From Methylomarinovum caldicuralii (GTDB lineage: Bacteria; Pseudomonadota; Gammaproteobacteria; Methylococcales; Methylothermaceae): DNA of 64,000 bases. The notes under the pieces are model-generated. The model did no database searches, had not been told where the DNA came from, and saw only the letters and a program-made list of their open reading frames with translations. How positions within the stretch are numbered: position 1 is the first letter of the stretch; each line of letters opens with the position of its first letter. Shown one piece after another: positions 24,061 through 33,046 of the stretch. Position numbers and translations under genes: made by a program. The DNA lies in NCBI RefSeq assembly GCF_033126985.1, contig NZ_AP024714.1, forward strand, positions 2,372,990 to 2,436,989, in the 5' to 3' direction.

Positions 24061-25485
24061 ATGCCCCTCAAGGACAAGATAACCCCCCTCCTCGCCAAGC
24101 TCCCCCAGTCCAACCGCCCGCGCCACACCCTCCTCTACGTCACCCGGGAGGCCACCTTCCGGGCGGAGGCGGACGGGCGCGGGCGGCTCATGGGCGATGT
24201 GGAGACGGTGGAAAAGACCTGCGACGGGGTGGACTATCTGCCGGAGGCGGTGGAGTATGTGCTCACCCAGGGACCGCGGCCGGCGCGGCGGGTGTGGATT
24301 CTTTACGACCGGCTGGAAACCCACAGCCTGGCGCTGCCGGAGGCGCAGACCACCGGCATCGGCGCGGCGGCCCTGACCCAGGCGCTGATGTTCGAGCTGG
24401 AGGCGGTCACGGGCATGTCCATCGTCAATCGCCAGATCGGCTACACCCTCACCGCCTCCGACGACGAGATGCGCAACTACTGGGTCAGCCTGCTGTCGCA
24501 GCGGGTCTTCGACCGTCTCTCCCACCTGGTGCGCCAGAACCGCGCCCGGCTGGCGGCGGTGCTGCATCCGGGCGGGCTGCCGGCGCCGCTGACGGAGGGC
24601 TTCGAGCTGCCCTGGCTGCGGATCGAACACTGGCCCGAGGTGGTCATCGCCCTGTGCGCCCGCCACCGCGACGAGCCGCCGGAGGTGAACGTCATCCCCA
24701 CCGAGGGGATGCACGACGGCGGGGAGGGGGAAATCGCCGAGTGGCTGGAGGAGCACGGGGACGTGACCCGACGGGAGGTGCTCTCCTGCGGCCGCACCCT
24801 GCTGCTGGGGGAGGACGAACAGCCCACCTACCGCCTCGACCACCTGGAGGACCGGCAACGGTGGCTGGCACGCTGGGCCGCGGCCCTGGCGGGGCGCGAC
24901 TTGCACGTGCCGCTGCTGCAGGACGCCCACGCCATCAACCCCGACTATCTCTACATGGGGCTGTCGGGGGCGGCGGCGCTGCTGGTGGTGGCGGCGCACT
25001 TCGGCTGGCACACCTGGCAGAAATACGACTACCACCAGAAGACCGCCGAGCTGAAGCAGATCGAACAGCAGATCAAGACCCTGCGCGACGGCATCAAGGC
25101 CCGCCGCGACAAACTCGACGCCCTCAAAGGGGAAGTGTCCGCCCTCCACGAAGGTTTCAAGGACTTCCCCACCCTGCTGGAGCGGTTGCGCAGCCGTCCA
25201 GCCCGGCTGCTGGCGGCGCTGGCGCGGGCGCGGCCCGCCGGGGTGGTGCTGGACGGCATCGGCCGCGACGGCGACATCTGGAAGATCCACGGGGTGGCGG
25301 TCACCTTCAGCGCCCCCAACCGTTACGCCACCGCCCTGGAGGCCCCGGTGGCGACCCTGGGCTTCGAGGTGCTGCCGCCGGTCAAGCAGGACCGCGACCT
25401 GTTCGTCCACGGCGGCCCGTGGGAATTCGACATCAACCTCAAGGACCTGGGATTGGCGGAGGTGGCCCGTGGCGCTGACGGCTGA
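24061..25485 (+). CDS. PilM/PilN-like fused assembly protein (MshI/GspL-like)
   Basis: A 474-residue protein joining a cytoplasmic domain (residues 1-290), one membrane helix (about 296-314, GLSGAAALLVVAAHFGW) and a periplasmic coiled coil plus small alpha/beta domain. This is the combined topology of PilM plus PilN, or of GspL. It should couple the assembly ATPase in the cytoplasm to the periplasmic platform. It begins 26 bases after prepilin 3 and its end overlaps the following PilO-like gene by 17 bases. The primary sequence is diverged and the call rests on topology and gene order. Confidence 0.72.
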   Translation: MPLKDKITPLLAKLPQSNRPRHTLLYVTREATFRAEADGRGRLMGDVETVEKTCDGVDYLPEAVEYVLTQGPRPARRVWILYDRLETHSLALPEAQTTGIGAAALTQALMFELEAVTGMSIVNRQIGYTLTASDDEMRNYWVSLLSQRVFDRLSHLVRQNRARLAAVLHPGGLPAPLTEGFELPWLRIEHWPEVVIALCARHRDEPPEVNVIPTEGMHDGGEGEIAEWLEEHGDVTRREVLSCGRTLLLGEDEQPTYRLDHLEDRQRWLARWAAALAGRDLHVPLLQDAHAINPDYLYMGLSGAAALLVVAAHFGWHTWQKYDYHQKTAELKQIEQQIKTLRDGIKARRDKLDALKGEVSALHEGFKDFPTLLERLRSRPARLLAALARARPAGVVLDGIGRDGDIWKIHGVAVTFSAPNRYATALEAPVATLGFEVLPPVKQDRDLFVHGGPWEFDINLKDLGLAEVARGADG

Positions 25486-26086
25486 ACAACGAGAACGCTA
25501 TCTCAAGCGCATCCTCCCGGCCCTGGCCATCGGGGTGGTCTATTTCACCTTCGTCAAGGGCTTCGTGGAAAAGAACACCGAAAAGGCCGAGGACGAATGG
25601 CGTCAGCTGGCCCAGAAGGGTATCAGCGCCGCGGCGATTCCCTCCTACCAGCGCCAGATCGAAGCCCTCGACCGCCAACTCGCCGAACTGGAAACGAAAA
25701 AGGCCGAACTGGACGCAAAGCTGGCCGGGGAACTGGGCGGCCTGGCCAGCGGCCGCGACACCAACCGCCTGATCGCCGAGCTGACGGCGATCCTGAGCCG
25801 CCACCACCTGCAGGTGACCGACGAGGGCCGCGACGACGAGATTTTCGAACAGGGCAGCCGCACGGTGCGGGAAATCCGCGACAAGCTGCAGCAGCAGAAG
25901 CTCGACGACAAGCTCCATTTCCAGGCCTGGCGGGTGGAATTTCTGGGCCGCTACGGCGACGTGTACGCCGCCCTGCGGGAAATGGCCGACAACGCGGTGC
26001 CGCTGATCCCCCTGGACCTGACCATGAAACCGCCGGCGGATGACAGCGACCCGCGCATGGCCTGGACCTTGACCCTCTGGATCTGA
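25469..26086 (+). CDS. PilO/GspM-like platform protein
   Basis: A 205-residue bitopic protein: a short cytoplasmic tail, one membrane helix (about residues 15-32, ILPALAIGVVYFTFVKGF), a coiled coil (about 50-95) and a C-terminal ferredoxin-like part. This matches PilO and GspM, which dimerise with PilN/GspL in the periplasm. Translation starts at GTG within the end of the preceding gene. Three bases separate it from the ATPase gene. Confidence 0.72.
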   Translation: MALTAEQRERYLKRILPALAIGVVYFTFVKGFVEKNTEKAEDEWRQLAQKGISAAAIPSYQRQIEALDRQLAELETKKAELDAKLAGELGGLASGRDTNRLIAELTAILSRHHLQVTDEGRDDEIFEQGSRTVREIRDKLQQQKLDDKLHFQAWRVEFLGRYGDVYAALREMADNAVPLIPLDLTMKPPADDSDPRMAWTLTLWI

Positions 26087-26089
26087 ACC

Positions 26090-27892
26090 ATGGCGACACC
26101 CTCGGAACGACTGCGCAACGACGACCAACGGCAAAACCCGCGCCAGCCGGCCCTGCCGGCTTGGCACGCAGCGCTGTATCCGCCCGGCGCCGACAGCGTG
26201 GAGGGGCGGATCGTCGATCTGTCCGACCGGGGCGCCGGGCTGGCCGTGGCCGAAGCCCGGCTCGACGGCCTCCACGAGGGGGCGCAAGTGACCCTGACCC
26301 TGGAGGCGGGCGAGCGCCGCTTCACCCGCCGGGCCGAGATCCGCTGGCTGCGGATTCAGGACGACGGCGGCCTGCGTTTGGGGCTGCGCTTCATCGATCC
26401 GGTCTGTTTCGATCCGGCCGACCACGTGCTCGACATGGATGAAGTGCGCATCCATCCCGAATGCGTCCTCAAGATCCCCGCCACTTTGGCGATGCGCAGG
26501 CGGGTGCTGCCCTTCGTGGAGCTGGACGGAGTGCTGCACGTGGCCTGCACCGACCCGGGACACCGCTCCACCCTGCGCATCGTCGAGCGCATGGCCAAGA
26601 CCCGGGTGTGCGCCTGGAAGGCGGAGAAGGAGCCGCTGGAGCGGGCCATCCGCCGGGTGTGCGGCGACGGCCGCGACCGCCTGAGCGCGCTTTCCGCCCC
26701 GTCGCAAAACGCGCTCCAGGGTCTGGACGCCGACGCCACCGACGTCACCGACGAGATTCTGTTCGCCGCCTATCTCAAGCAGGCCTCCGATGTCCACATC
26801 GACCCGCGCCGCGAGGGGGTGGTGGTGCGCTTCCGCGTGGACGGCCGCCTGGAGACGCACGCGATGCTGCCGGCCAACGCCCACTCCGAGATCATCGGCC
26901 GCCTCAAGGTGCTGGCGGGGATGGACATCGCCGAAAAGCGCGCCCCCCAGGACGGCAGCTTCTCCAAACAGTTCGTCAGCGGCGGGCGGGAGATCGACGT
27001 CCGCGTCGCCACCCTGCCCACCAGGTACGGCGAGCGCATGACGCTGCGTCTGCTGGCGCTGCAGACGGGCAGCCTCACCCTCGACAAACTGGGCCTGAGC
27101 GATTTCCACCGCCAGACTGTGGAAACCTTCCTGCGCCGCAACCAGGGCATGATGCTGCTCACCGGCCCCACCGGCAGCGGCAAGACCACCACCCTGTACG
27201 CCGCCATCCGCCGCCTGCTGGCCGAGCGCGACCTCAACATCATCACCGTGGAGGACCCGGTGGAATACGAGATCGACGGCGTGGCCCAGTCGGAGGTGGA
27301 CTCGGCCGACAAGGTGAGCTTCGCCAAGGCGCTGCGGAGTATTTTGCGCCACGACCCGGACGTGGTGATGATCGGCGAGATCCGCGACCACGAAACCGCC
27401 GACGTCGCCATCAAGGCCGCCCTCACCGGCCACCTGGTGCTCTCCACCCTGCACACCAATTCGGCCCCGGCGACCCTGACCCGCCTCATCGACATGGGAC
27501 TGGAGCCTTACCTGGTGGCCGCCAGCGTGCGCCTGGCCATCGCCCAGCGTCTGGTGCGGCGCCTGTGCCGCCACTGTCGCATCCCCCGCCCCCTGACCCG
27601 GCGCGAGGCGGAAGTCTTCCAGCGCCCGGAGCTGGCGGGCCAAGAGGTGTACGAGGGCGCCGGCTGCATCTACTGCGGCGGGCGCGGCTACAATGGCCGG
27701 CTGGCGGTGTACGAGATGCTGCCCATCGACGCCGAATGGGCCCGGGGCATCGCCGAGGGGGCCGGGGAGGCGGAGGTGATTCAGTGGATGCAGGAGGCCG
27801 GCGTTCCCTTCCTGGTGGACGACGTGCTCGACAAGGTGCTGGCCGGGAAGACCTCGGTGAGCGAGGCGATGGGGATCGTGCTGTCGTGGTGA
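26090..27892 (+). CDS. PilZ-GspE fusion: c-di-GMP-binding type IV pilus/T2SS assembly ATPase
   Basis: A 600-residue ATPase with an unusual N terminus. Residues 10-115 form a PilZ domain with both c-di-GMP motifs intact: RxxxR (R14-QNP-R18) and DxSxxG (D43, S45, G48). A GspE N-terminal-like part follows (about 120-205), then the ATPase: Walker A GPTGSGKTTT (about 358-367), Asp box and Walker B DVVMIGEIRD, His box LTGHLVLSTLHTN, and a CxxC...CxxC zinc motif near residues 493-528. It should power pilus extension or secretion, gated by c-di-GMP. Well-studied MshE senses c-di-GMP through an MshEN domain instead. Overlap and spacing place it in the assembly operon. Confidence 0.9.
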   Translation: MATPSERLRNDDQRQNPRQPALPAWHAALYPPGADSVEGRIVDLSDRGAGLAVAEARLDGLHEGAQVTLTLEAGERRFTRRAEIRWLRIQDDGGLRLGLRFIDPVCFDPADHVLDMDEVRIHPECVLKIPATLAMRRRVLPFVELDGVLHVACTDPGHRSTLRIVERMAKTRVCAWKAEKEPLERAIRRVCGDGRDRLSALSAPSQNALQGLDADATDVTDEILFAAYLKQASDVHIDPRREGVVVRFRVDGRLETHAMLPANAHSEIIGRLKVLAGMDIAEKRAPQDGSFSKQFVSGGREIDVRVATLPTRYGERMTLRLLALQTGSLTLDKLGLSDFHRQTVETFLRRNQGMMLLTGPTGSGKTTTLYAAIRRLLAERDLNIITVEDPVEYEIDGVAQSEVDSADKVSFAKALRSILRHDPDVVMIGEIRDHETADVAIKAALTGHLVLSTLHTNSAPATLTRLIDMGLEPYLVAASVRLAIAQRLVRRLCRHCRIPRPLTRREAEVFQRPELAGQEVYEGAGCIYCGGRGYNGRLAVYEMLPIDAEWARGIAEGAGEAEVIQWMQEAGVPFLVDDVLDKVLAGKTSVSEAMGIVLSW

Positions 27893-27897
27893 GCTGA

Positions 27898-29109
27898 ATG
27901 CCGGAATACCGCTACATCGCCCGCGACGGCGCCGGCCGCCAGCAGAGCGGCACGGTGGAGGCCGAATCGCGCGAGGCCGCGGTGCTGCAGTTGCGCGGCC
28001 AGCGCCTGCTGGTGCTGGAGATCGCCGAGATCAAGCGCCGCGACGGCCCCAGATCCTTCAGTCTCAACCCGCTGGAATACCGCGCCATTCGGCCGGTGGA
28101 CGTGGAACGCGACTTCCACCAGCTGGCGGTGATGCTCCGAAGCGGCCTGCCGATCCTGGAGGCGCTGCGTATTGTCGCCGGCAACTCGCGCATCGCCGTG
28201 GCGCGGGTGTGGAACAAGATCGCCGACCGCATCCAGCAGGGCGACAGCCTCACCGAGGCGATGATGGAGCACAAGGTGTTCGACCGCCTCACCCTGGCCC
28301 TGATCCGGGTCGGCGAGGAAACCGGCAACCTCGATTTCGTCCTCGACCACGCCAGCAAGGAACTGGAGCGGATGCGCAACTTCAAGCGCCAGGTGATCTC
28401 GGCGCTGGCCTATCCCCTGTTCGTGATGGTGTTCGCCATCGGCGTGGCCATCTTCATGCTCACCACCGTGGTGCCGGAGATCAAGAAGTTCCTCGCTGTC
28501 CTCGGCCGCAAGCTGCCGCCCATCACCCAGGCGCTGATCGACACCTCCGACTGGCTCGAAACCCACGGCCCCTACATCCTCATCGGCCTGACGGTGTTCA
28601 TCGTCACCATCGTGCTGCTGCGCAAGGTGCCGCTGACGCGCTACTGGCTCGACTGGCTGCTCCTGAAAACCCCCCTTTTCGGCCGCATCGCCCAGCTTGC
28701 CGGGGCGGTGGCCTTCACCCGCGGCCTGGGCACCCTGTTCAAGAGCGGGGTGCGCATCGTCGAGGCCCTGGAAATCACCGAGGCGCTGCTGTCCAACACC
28801 TGGCTGGGACGGCGGGTGGCCGAGGCGCGGCGGCAGGTGCTCCACGGCGAGTCGCTGTCCAAGCCTTTGGGGGAGAAGTTCGGCTTCCCGCCGCTGCTGT
28901 ACAAGATGCTGGTGGTGGGGGAGAACGCCGGCACCCTGGACGACATCCTCGACGAACTGACCGCCTACTTCGAGGACGCCATGGCGCGCCTGATCCGCAC
29001 CATGGCCGCCTTCATGGAACCGGCGGTAACCCTCATCGTCGGCGGCATCGTCGGCTTCGTCTATGCGGCCTTTCTGGTGGCGATGTTCTCCGCCGGAGGC
29101 AAGGGATGA
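27898..29109 (+). CDS. PilC/GspF-like inner-membrane platform protein
   Basis: A 403-residue protein with two T2SSF domains and three membrane helices. It opens MPEYRYIARDGAGRQQSGTV, the conserved start of the family; the first domain has VERDFHQLAVMLRSGLPILE and the second FTRGLGTLFKSGVRIVEALE. It forms the membrane platform against which the ATPase works. Five bases separate it from the ATPase gene and its stop overlaps the next start (ATGA). Confidence 0.92.
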   Translation: MPEYRYIARDGAGRQQSGTVEAESREAAVLQLRGQRLLVLEIAEIKRRDGPRSFSLNPLEYRAIRPVDVERDFHQLAVMLRSGLPILEALRIVAGNSRIAVARVWNKIADRIQQGDSLTEAMMEHKVFDRLTLALIRVGEETGNLDFVLDHASKELERMRNFKRQVISALAYPLFVMVFAIGVAIFMLTTVVPEIKKFLAVLGRKLPPITQALIDTSDWLETHGPYILIGLTVFIVTIVLLRKVPLTRYWLDWLLLKTPLFGRIAQLAGAVAFTRGLGTLFKSGVRIVEALEITEALLSNTWLGRRVAEARRQVLHGESLSKPLGEKFGFPPLLYKMLVVGENAGTLDDILDELTAYFEDAMARLIRTMAAFMEPAVTLIVGGIVGFVYAAFLVAMFSAGGKG

Positions 29110-29630
29110 AGCGGCTGGCGCTGTTGTGGCTGCTCTCCCTGCCGGCGTGGGCGGAAGACGATCTGCTCAAGGTGGGCAAGACCCCGGCGGAGAAGCTGGA
29201 CGAGAAAACGGCAAAGGCCAAGGACAACGTGGACAAGGCGCTGGCGACGCTCAAACGCAAGAAGGCGGCGACCACCGCGGCGCTGTTCGCCCTCGGCGGG
29301 CCGCAACCGGCCGCCCCCCTGCCCGACCCGACGGCGCCGGACGAGACCTTCCAGCAGACTTTCCGCACCCTGCTCCGGGGCCAGAGCCAGGGCGGTGATG
29401 GCACCCTGCCCCCCATGCCCGACATAAAACTGGCCGCCCTGGTGCGCAAACCTCAGATACCGCCGGCGGTGCTGCTGAAGATCGACGGCCAGGTGGTGAT
29501 GGCGGAAAGCGGCGAGGAAATCAGCCTGATCCGGGAGGGTCGCGCCATCCAGGTGCGGGTTCAGGAAATCGGCGAGGACAGCGTCCGCCTTCTGGTCATA
29601 CCCCACAACGAACTGCTCACCCTGCACTGA
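29106..29630 (+). CDS. PilP/GspC/MshK-like periplasmic protein
   Basis: A 174-residue exported protein with a short signal peptide (MKRLALLWLLSLPAWA). Residues 20-110 are a low-complexity Lys/Ala and Pro-rich linker; the C terminus from about 115 (IKLAALVRKPQIPPAVLLKI, DGQVVMAESGEEISL) is a small beta domain of the PilP/GspC homology-region type that docks to the secretin. It lies between the platform and secretin genes, with start/stop overlap to the former, which supports the assignment. Sequence similarity is weak. Confidence 0.65.
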   Translation: MKRLALLWLLSLPAWAEDDLLKVGKTPAEKLDEKTAKAKDNVDKALATLKRKKAATTAALFALGGPQPAAPLPDPTAPDETFQQTFRTLLRGQSQGGDGTLPPMPDIKLAALVRKPQIPPAVLLKIDGQVVMAESGEEISLIREGRAIQVRVQEIGEDSVRLLVIPHNELLTLH

Positions 29631-29633
29631 AAC

Positions 29634-31994
29634 ATGGATCCCAACGACAACAACAAGACACCGATCCGCAGCGGCTGGCTGCTGCTGGCCTTCGCCCTCA
29701 CCCTCGGCGCCGGCGCGCCCGGCCAGGCCCGCCCCCACGCCGACGACCGCATCGCCCGCATCGAATTCCGCAGCGTCACCGTCGGCGACGCCCTGCGCAT
29801 CCTCGCCGACCGCTCCGGCCTCAACGTAGTGGCGTCCCAGAAGGCCGCCCGCATCCCGGTCACCATGTATCTGAAGGACGTGCGGCCCATGGACGTGATC
29901 GAGGCCATGGCCAAGACCTACAACCTCTGGTACCGTCGCGATCCCCGCTCCGGCATCGTGCGGGTCTATACCGTGGACGAGTTCCGCCTCGGCCAGGTGG
30001 ACTACGCCCAGGAACAGACCGAGGTGTTCACCCTCAAGCACGAGATGAACGTGCTCGACGCCGCCACCGCCATCCGCGACCTCTACGGCGACCGGGTGAT
30101 CCTGAACCTGGGATCGGAAAACGACTTTCAGCTCCTCGCCGACCTGGCCCAGCGCTTCCAGCGCTTCAACATCATCGACAGCCAAAGCCGCTTGAGCACC
30201 ACCGGCACCGGCCGCGGCGGGATCGGCGGAGGCTTCGGCGGCCGGGGATTCGGTGGCGGCTTTGGCGGCGGCTTTGGCGGCGGCTTTGGCGGCGGCTTTG
30301 GCGGCGGCTTTGGCGGCTTTGGCGGCTTCGGCCTGCAGGGACTCCAGAGCCAGCAGCGAGAGGCCACCGGGGAGACCGAAGTCAAACCGGAGGAAGTGCG
30401 CAAAGAGATGGCCGGCACCGAAAAGCTCCTCGGCGGGGTGCGCGAGCGGGAAGTGGTGCTGGAAACCACCCGCCGCACCGCCCCCATCTACCTCACCCTG
30501 ATCCGCCGTCAGAACCGGGTGGTGGTGCGCACCCGCGACCAGGACGCCCTGGAACAGATCCGCCGGTTGATCGAAAAGATCGACACCGACATGGCCACCT
30601 TGCTGCTGGAGGTGAAGGTGTTGCAGGTGGATCTGGGGGATGACTACAGCTCGGTGTTCGACTTCGCCTTCGACAAAGGCAGGGTCACGGCGGGAAAGAA
30701 CTCCGAAACCCAGAATTTCACTACCTTTGCGCTGCAGAATCTGGAAGCGGCGACCCAGAACGCCCTGCAGAGCACCGCCATCGCCAACCCGGCCCTGCTG
30801 GCGGCTCTGATCGGCAAGAACTTCAAGGCCCGCCTGGAGCTGCTGGAGAAGGAAGGCCGGGTCACCACCCTGGCCACCCCGATGCTGCTGACCGCCAACC
30901 AGGAGGTCAGCCGCATCTTCATCGGTCAGGAGGAACCCATCGTCACCGGCTACAACGCCCAGTCCGCCACCGTCAGCCAGCCCCAGGGCAACGTCGCCAT
31001 CATCCAGAACCCGCTACTGGTGCCGGAATTCGAGACCCGCAACCTGGGCAAGACCCTGATCCTGACCCCCACCATCAACGCCGACGGCAGCATCAGCCTG
31101 CGGATGATGCTGGAGGATTCGGTCATTTCCGGCCAAAAGCCGGTGGACATCCCCGTGGGCAACCAGCTACAGAGCGGCAACGTGGACATCGTCTCCAACC
31201 GCACCTACAGCGGCAGCATCGTGATCCAGGACGGCCAGGGGGCGGCCATCGGCGGCCTGATCGAGGAAAAGGCCGAAGACCAGGAACGCAAGGTGCCGGT
31301 GCTCGGCGACATCCCCCTGCTGGGACGCCTGTTCCGCGATGAAATCCAGCTCCGCAACCGCACCGAGCTGGTCATCCTGGTCCGCCCCCAAATCATCGAC
31401 ACCCCCAAACAAAGCGGCCGGGTCAGCCGCGCCTGGCTCAGGGAGCAAAGCGCCCACCCGGCCCTGGACCAGCCCAACCGCAGCCTCAACATCTACAAAA
31501 ACCCTTACGGCACCCACCGGGGATACGAGCTTCAAGAACCCTACAAGACCTATCCGGGCCAGGACGCCATGGACCGTTACAACCGCAAGGACGGCTACTG
31601 GAAACGCCAGGCCGCGGAAGCCGAACTGCTGCCGGATTCGAACCAGCAGCTCTACATGCAGCTGACCCGTTACGCCGCCAAGGCCGTACGGGCCGAACAC
31701 CGCACGCTGCCCAACGATCAGAACATCCGGCCGCGGCCCAGACCTCCCGCCAACCCGGTCTATCTGACCCCCAATCTCCAGGCCGTCCCCCTGGCCAGCT
31801 GGGGGCGCGGGGGGTTGACCGTGACCGCCCTGAAACTGATCAATCGCGGCGAAACCCCGGTCACTTTCAACGCCCGCGAGCTTCGGGGCGACTGGCTGGC
31901 GGCCACGGTGGAGAAACCGCGGCTGGAACCCGGTGAAGGCACCTACCTCTATCTGATCTCCGCCGGCGGATTCCGGGAGGCGCTGCAGCGATGA
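29634..31994 (+). CDS. Secretin (MshL/GspD/PilQ-like) with Gly-rich insert and extra C-terminal domain
   Basis: A 786-residue outer-membrane channel subunit. After a signal peptide, N domains begin IEFRSVTVGDALRILADRSG. A glycine-rich stretch of GGFG repeats lies at about residues 192-234, and the secretin core at about 395-590 contains the family motif VPVLGDIPLLGRLFRDE followed by ELVILVRPQIID. Residues 720-783 (VTALKLINRGETPVTFNARE, LRGDWLAATVEKPRLEPGEG) resemble the C-terminal domain of the DUF3438/TIGR03749 proteins of integrating conjugative elements, an addition I do not know from pilus secretins. It should form the gate for the fibre or substrate. Confidence 0.88.
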   Translation: MDPNDNNKTPIRSGWLLLAFALTLGAGAPGQARPHADDRIARIEFRSVTVGDALRILADRSGLNVVASQKAARIPVTMYLKDVRPMDVIEAMAKTYNLWYRRDPRSGIVRVYTVDEFRLGQVDYAQEQTEVFTLKHEMNVLDAATAIRDLYGDRVILNLGSENDFQLLADLAQRFQRFNIIDSQSRLSTTGTGRGGIGGGFGGRGFGGGFGGGFGGGFGGGFGGGFGGFGGFGLQGLQSQQREATGETEVKPEEVRKEMAGTEKLLGGVREREVVLETTRRTAPIYLTLIRRQNRVVVRTRDQDALEQIRRLIEKIDTDMATLLLEVKVLQVDLGDDYSSVFDFAFDKGRVTAGKNSETQNFTTFALQNLEAATQNALQSTAIANPALLAALIGKNFKARLELLEKEGRVTTLATPMLLTANQEVSRIFIGQEEPIVTGYNAQSATVSQPQGNVAIIQNPLLVPEFETRNLGKTLILTPTINADGSISLRMMLEDSVISGQKPVDIPVGNQLQSGNVDIVSNRTYSGSIVIQDGQGAAIGGLIEEKAEDQERKVPVLGDIPLLGRLFRDEIQLRNRTELVILVRPQIIDTPKQSGRVSRAWLREQSAHPALDQPNRSLNIYKNPYGTHRGYELQEPYKTYPGQDAMDRYNRKDGYWKRQAAEAELLPDSNQQLYMQLTRYAAKAVRAEHRTLPNDQNIRPRPRPPANPVYLTPNLQAVPLASWGRGGLTVTALKLINRGETPVTFNARELRGDWLAATVEKPRLEPGEGTYLYLISAGGFREALQR
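30253..30330. repeat. 12-base tandem repeat coding for GGFG units in the secretin
   Basis: The unit GGCGGCTTTGGC is repeated five to six times with almost no variation inside the secretin gene. Perfect short coding repeats of this kind can expand or contract by slippage without shifting the frame, because the unit is a multiple of three. The encoded Gly/Phe-rich loop lies between the N domains and the secretin core. Confidence 0.75.
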
Positions 31995-33034
31995 AACGGC
32001 TGCTGCCGGGACTGTGCCTCTGGATGATGCAGGCCGGCGCCGCCGGGCCGGAGCTGCATATGACGGTGTTGCAGCCGCCGCCGGCGCCCCAAACCGTGAC
32101 CCTGGCGAACGCCGACACCCCGCCACTGCACATGACGGTGCTGACCGAAGCGCCGCCAGGGCCTGTCACCGCCTCCAGGGATTTCCGGTTTCATTACGAT
32201 GTCGGCCTGGGCTACCGGCGCGACCGTCTCGACTGGAACATCGGCGTTCCCGAGGGCCCCGACGTGCTGACCGAGGAGAAATGGCGCGATCTGGACAGTA
32301 TCCAGCTGAGCGGCAGCGCCCATCTCGTCACGCCCCAGAGGATCGCCTTCCAGGCGCGGACAGCCTACGCCTGGGTGGTGGACGGCGATTACCGGCGCAC
32401 GGACTATCTGGAGAACGGCCGCAGCGATCCTTTTTCCGGCACCGCGGCCCGGGCCGATCACGGCCATTTCCTCGATCTGTCGGTGGGCGTCGGTTACCGC
32501 ATCCAGCCCGACGCCTGGAAAGTCAGGCCGTGGCTGGAGCCGTTGGCCGGGTATGCCTACCGGAACCAGACCCTCCAGGCGAACGACTTCCGCCAAACCC
32601 TGGCCACCGCCTTGCTGACGCCGCCGCAAGGCCCGCTGCCCGGCACCGAATACCGCTACCACGCCCGCTGGCATGGGCCCTGGGTCGGGCTGAATCTGGG
32701 GGTGGAAGGCGAACGCTGGCGCCTGTTCGGCCAGGGAGAGTACCACTTCGCCTGGTACCGGGCCGACGGCCGTTTCAAATCCCTGCAAGGCAGCGACCGT
32801 AAGGTCACCTTCGATCAGGACGCCGACGGCCGTGGCGTCGTCGCCCAGGTGGGCGGCAGCTACCGCCTGTGGCGCGCCCTGTCGCTGCAGCTGAGCGCCG
32901 AGTTCCAACACTGGCGGGCCGACCACGGCAAGGACAAAACCCGCATCGGCGGCGGCGACGCCGTGACCGCCCGCCTGAACGAAGCCCGCTGGCGGATGCT
33001 GGGCGGGCGCCTGAGTTTGAGTTTCGATTTTTGA
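31991..33034 (+). CDS. Outer-membrane beta-barrel-like protein linked to the secretin
   Basis: A 347-residue exported protein: signal peptide (MKRLLPGLCLWMMQAGAAG), a Pro-rich segment carrying the hexapeptide LHMTVL twice (about residues 18-23 and 41-46), then a series of amphipathic strands (YDVGLGYRRDRLDWNIGV, HFLDLSVGVGYRI) ending in a C-terminal Phe (LSFDF), the usual outer-membrane barrel end. Spacing of Trp/Tyr and length recall omptin-sized ten-stranded barrels, but I see no clear omptin catalytic set. The start overlaps the secretin stop (ATGA). It may be a partner or anchor of the machine. Confidence 0.6.
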   Translation: MKRLLPGLCLWMMQAGAAGPELHMTVLQPPPAPQTVTLANADTPPLHMTVLTEAPPGPVTASRDFRFHYDVGLGYRRDRLDWNIGVPEGPDVLTEEKWRDLDSIQLSGSAHLVTPQRIAFQARTAYAWVVDGDYRRTDYLENGRSDPFSGTAARADHGHFLDLSVGVGYRIQPDAWKVRPWLEPLAGYAYRNQTLQANDFRQTLATALLTPPQGPLPGTEYRYHARWHGPWVGLNLGVEGERWRLFGQGEYHFAWYRADGRFKSLQGSDRKVTFDQDADGRGVVAQVGGSYRLWRALSLQLSAEFQHWRADHGKDKTRIGGGDAVTARLNEARWRMLGGRLSLSFDF

Positions 33035-33046
33035 GGAAGCGAATCC

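Noticed and set aside
30253-30330. Repeat array considered as CRISPR or minisatellite
   Set aside because: The unit is 12 bases without spacers and codes in frame for GGFG repeats in the secretin.
31991-33034. Barrel protein considered as an omptin protease
   Set aside because: Length and strand pattern fit, but I could not locate the omptin catalytic Asp/His pairs with confidence, so no protease function was assigned.
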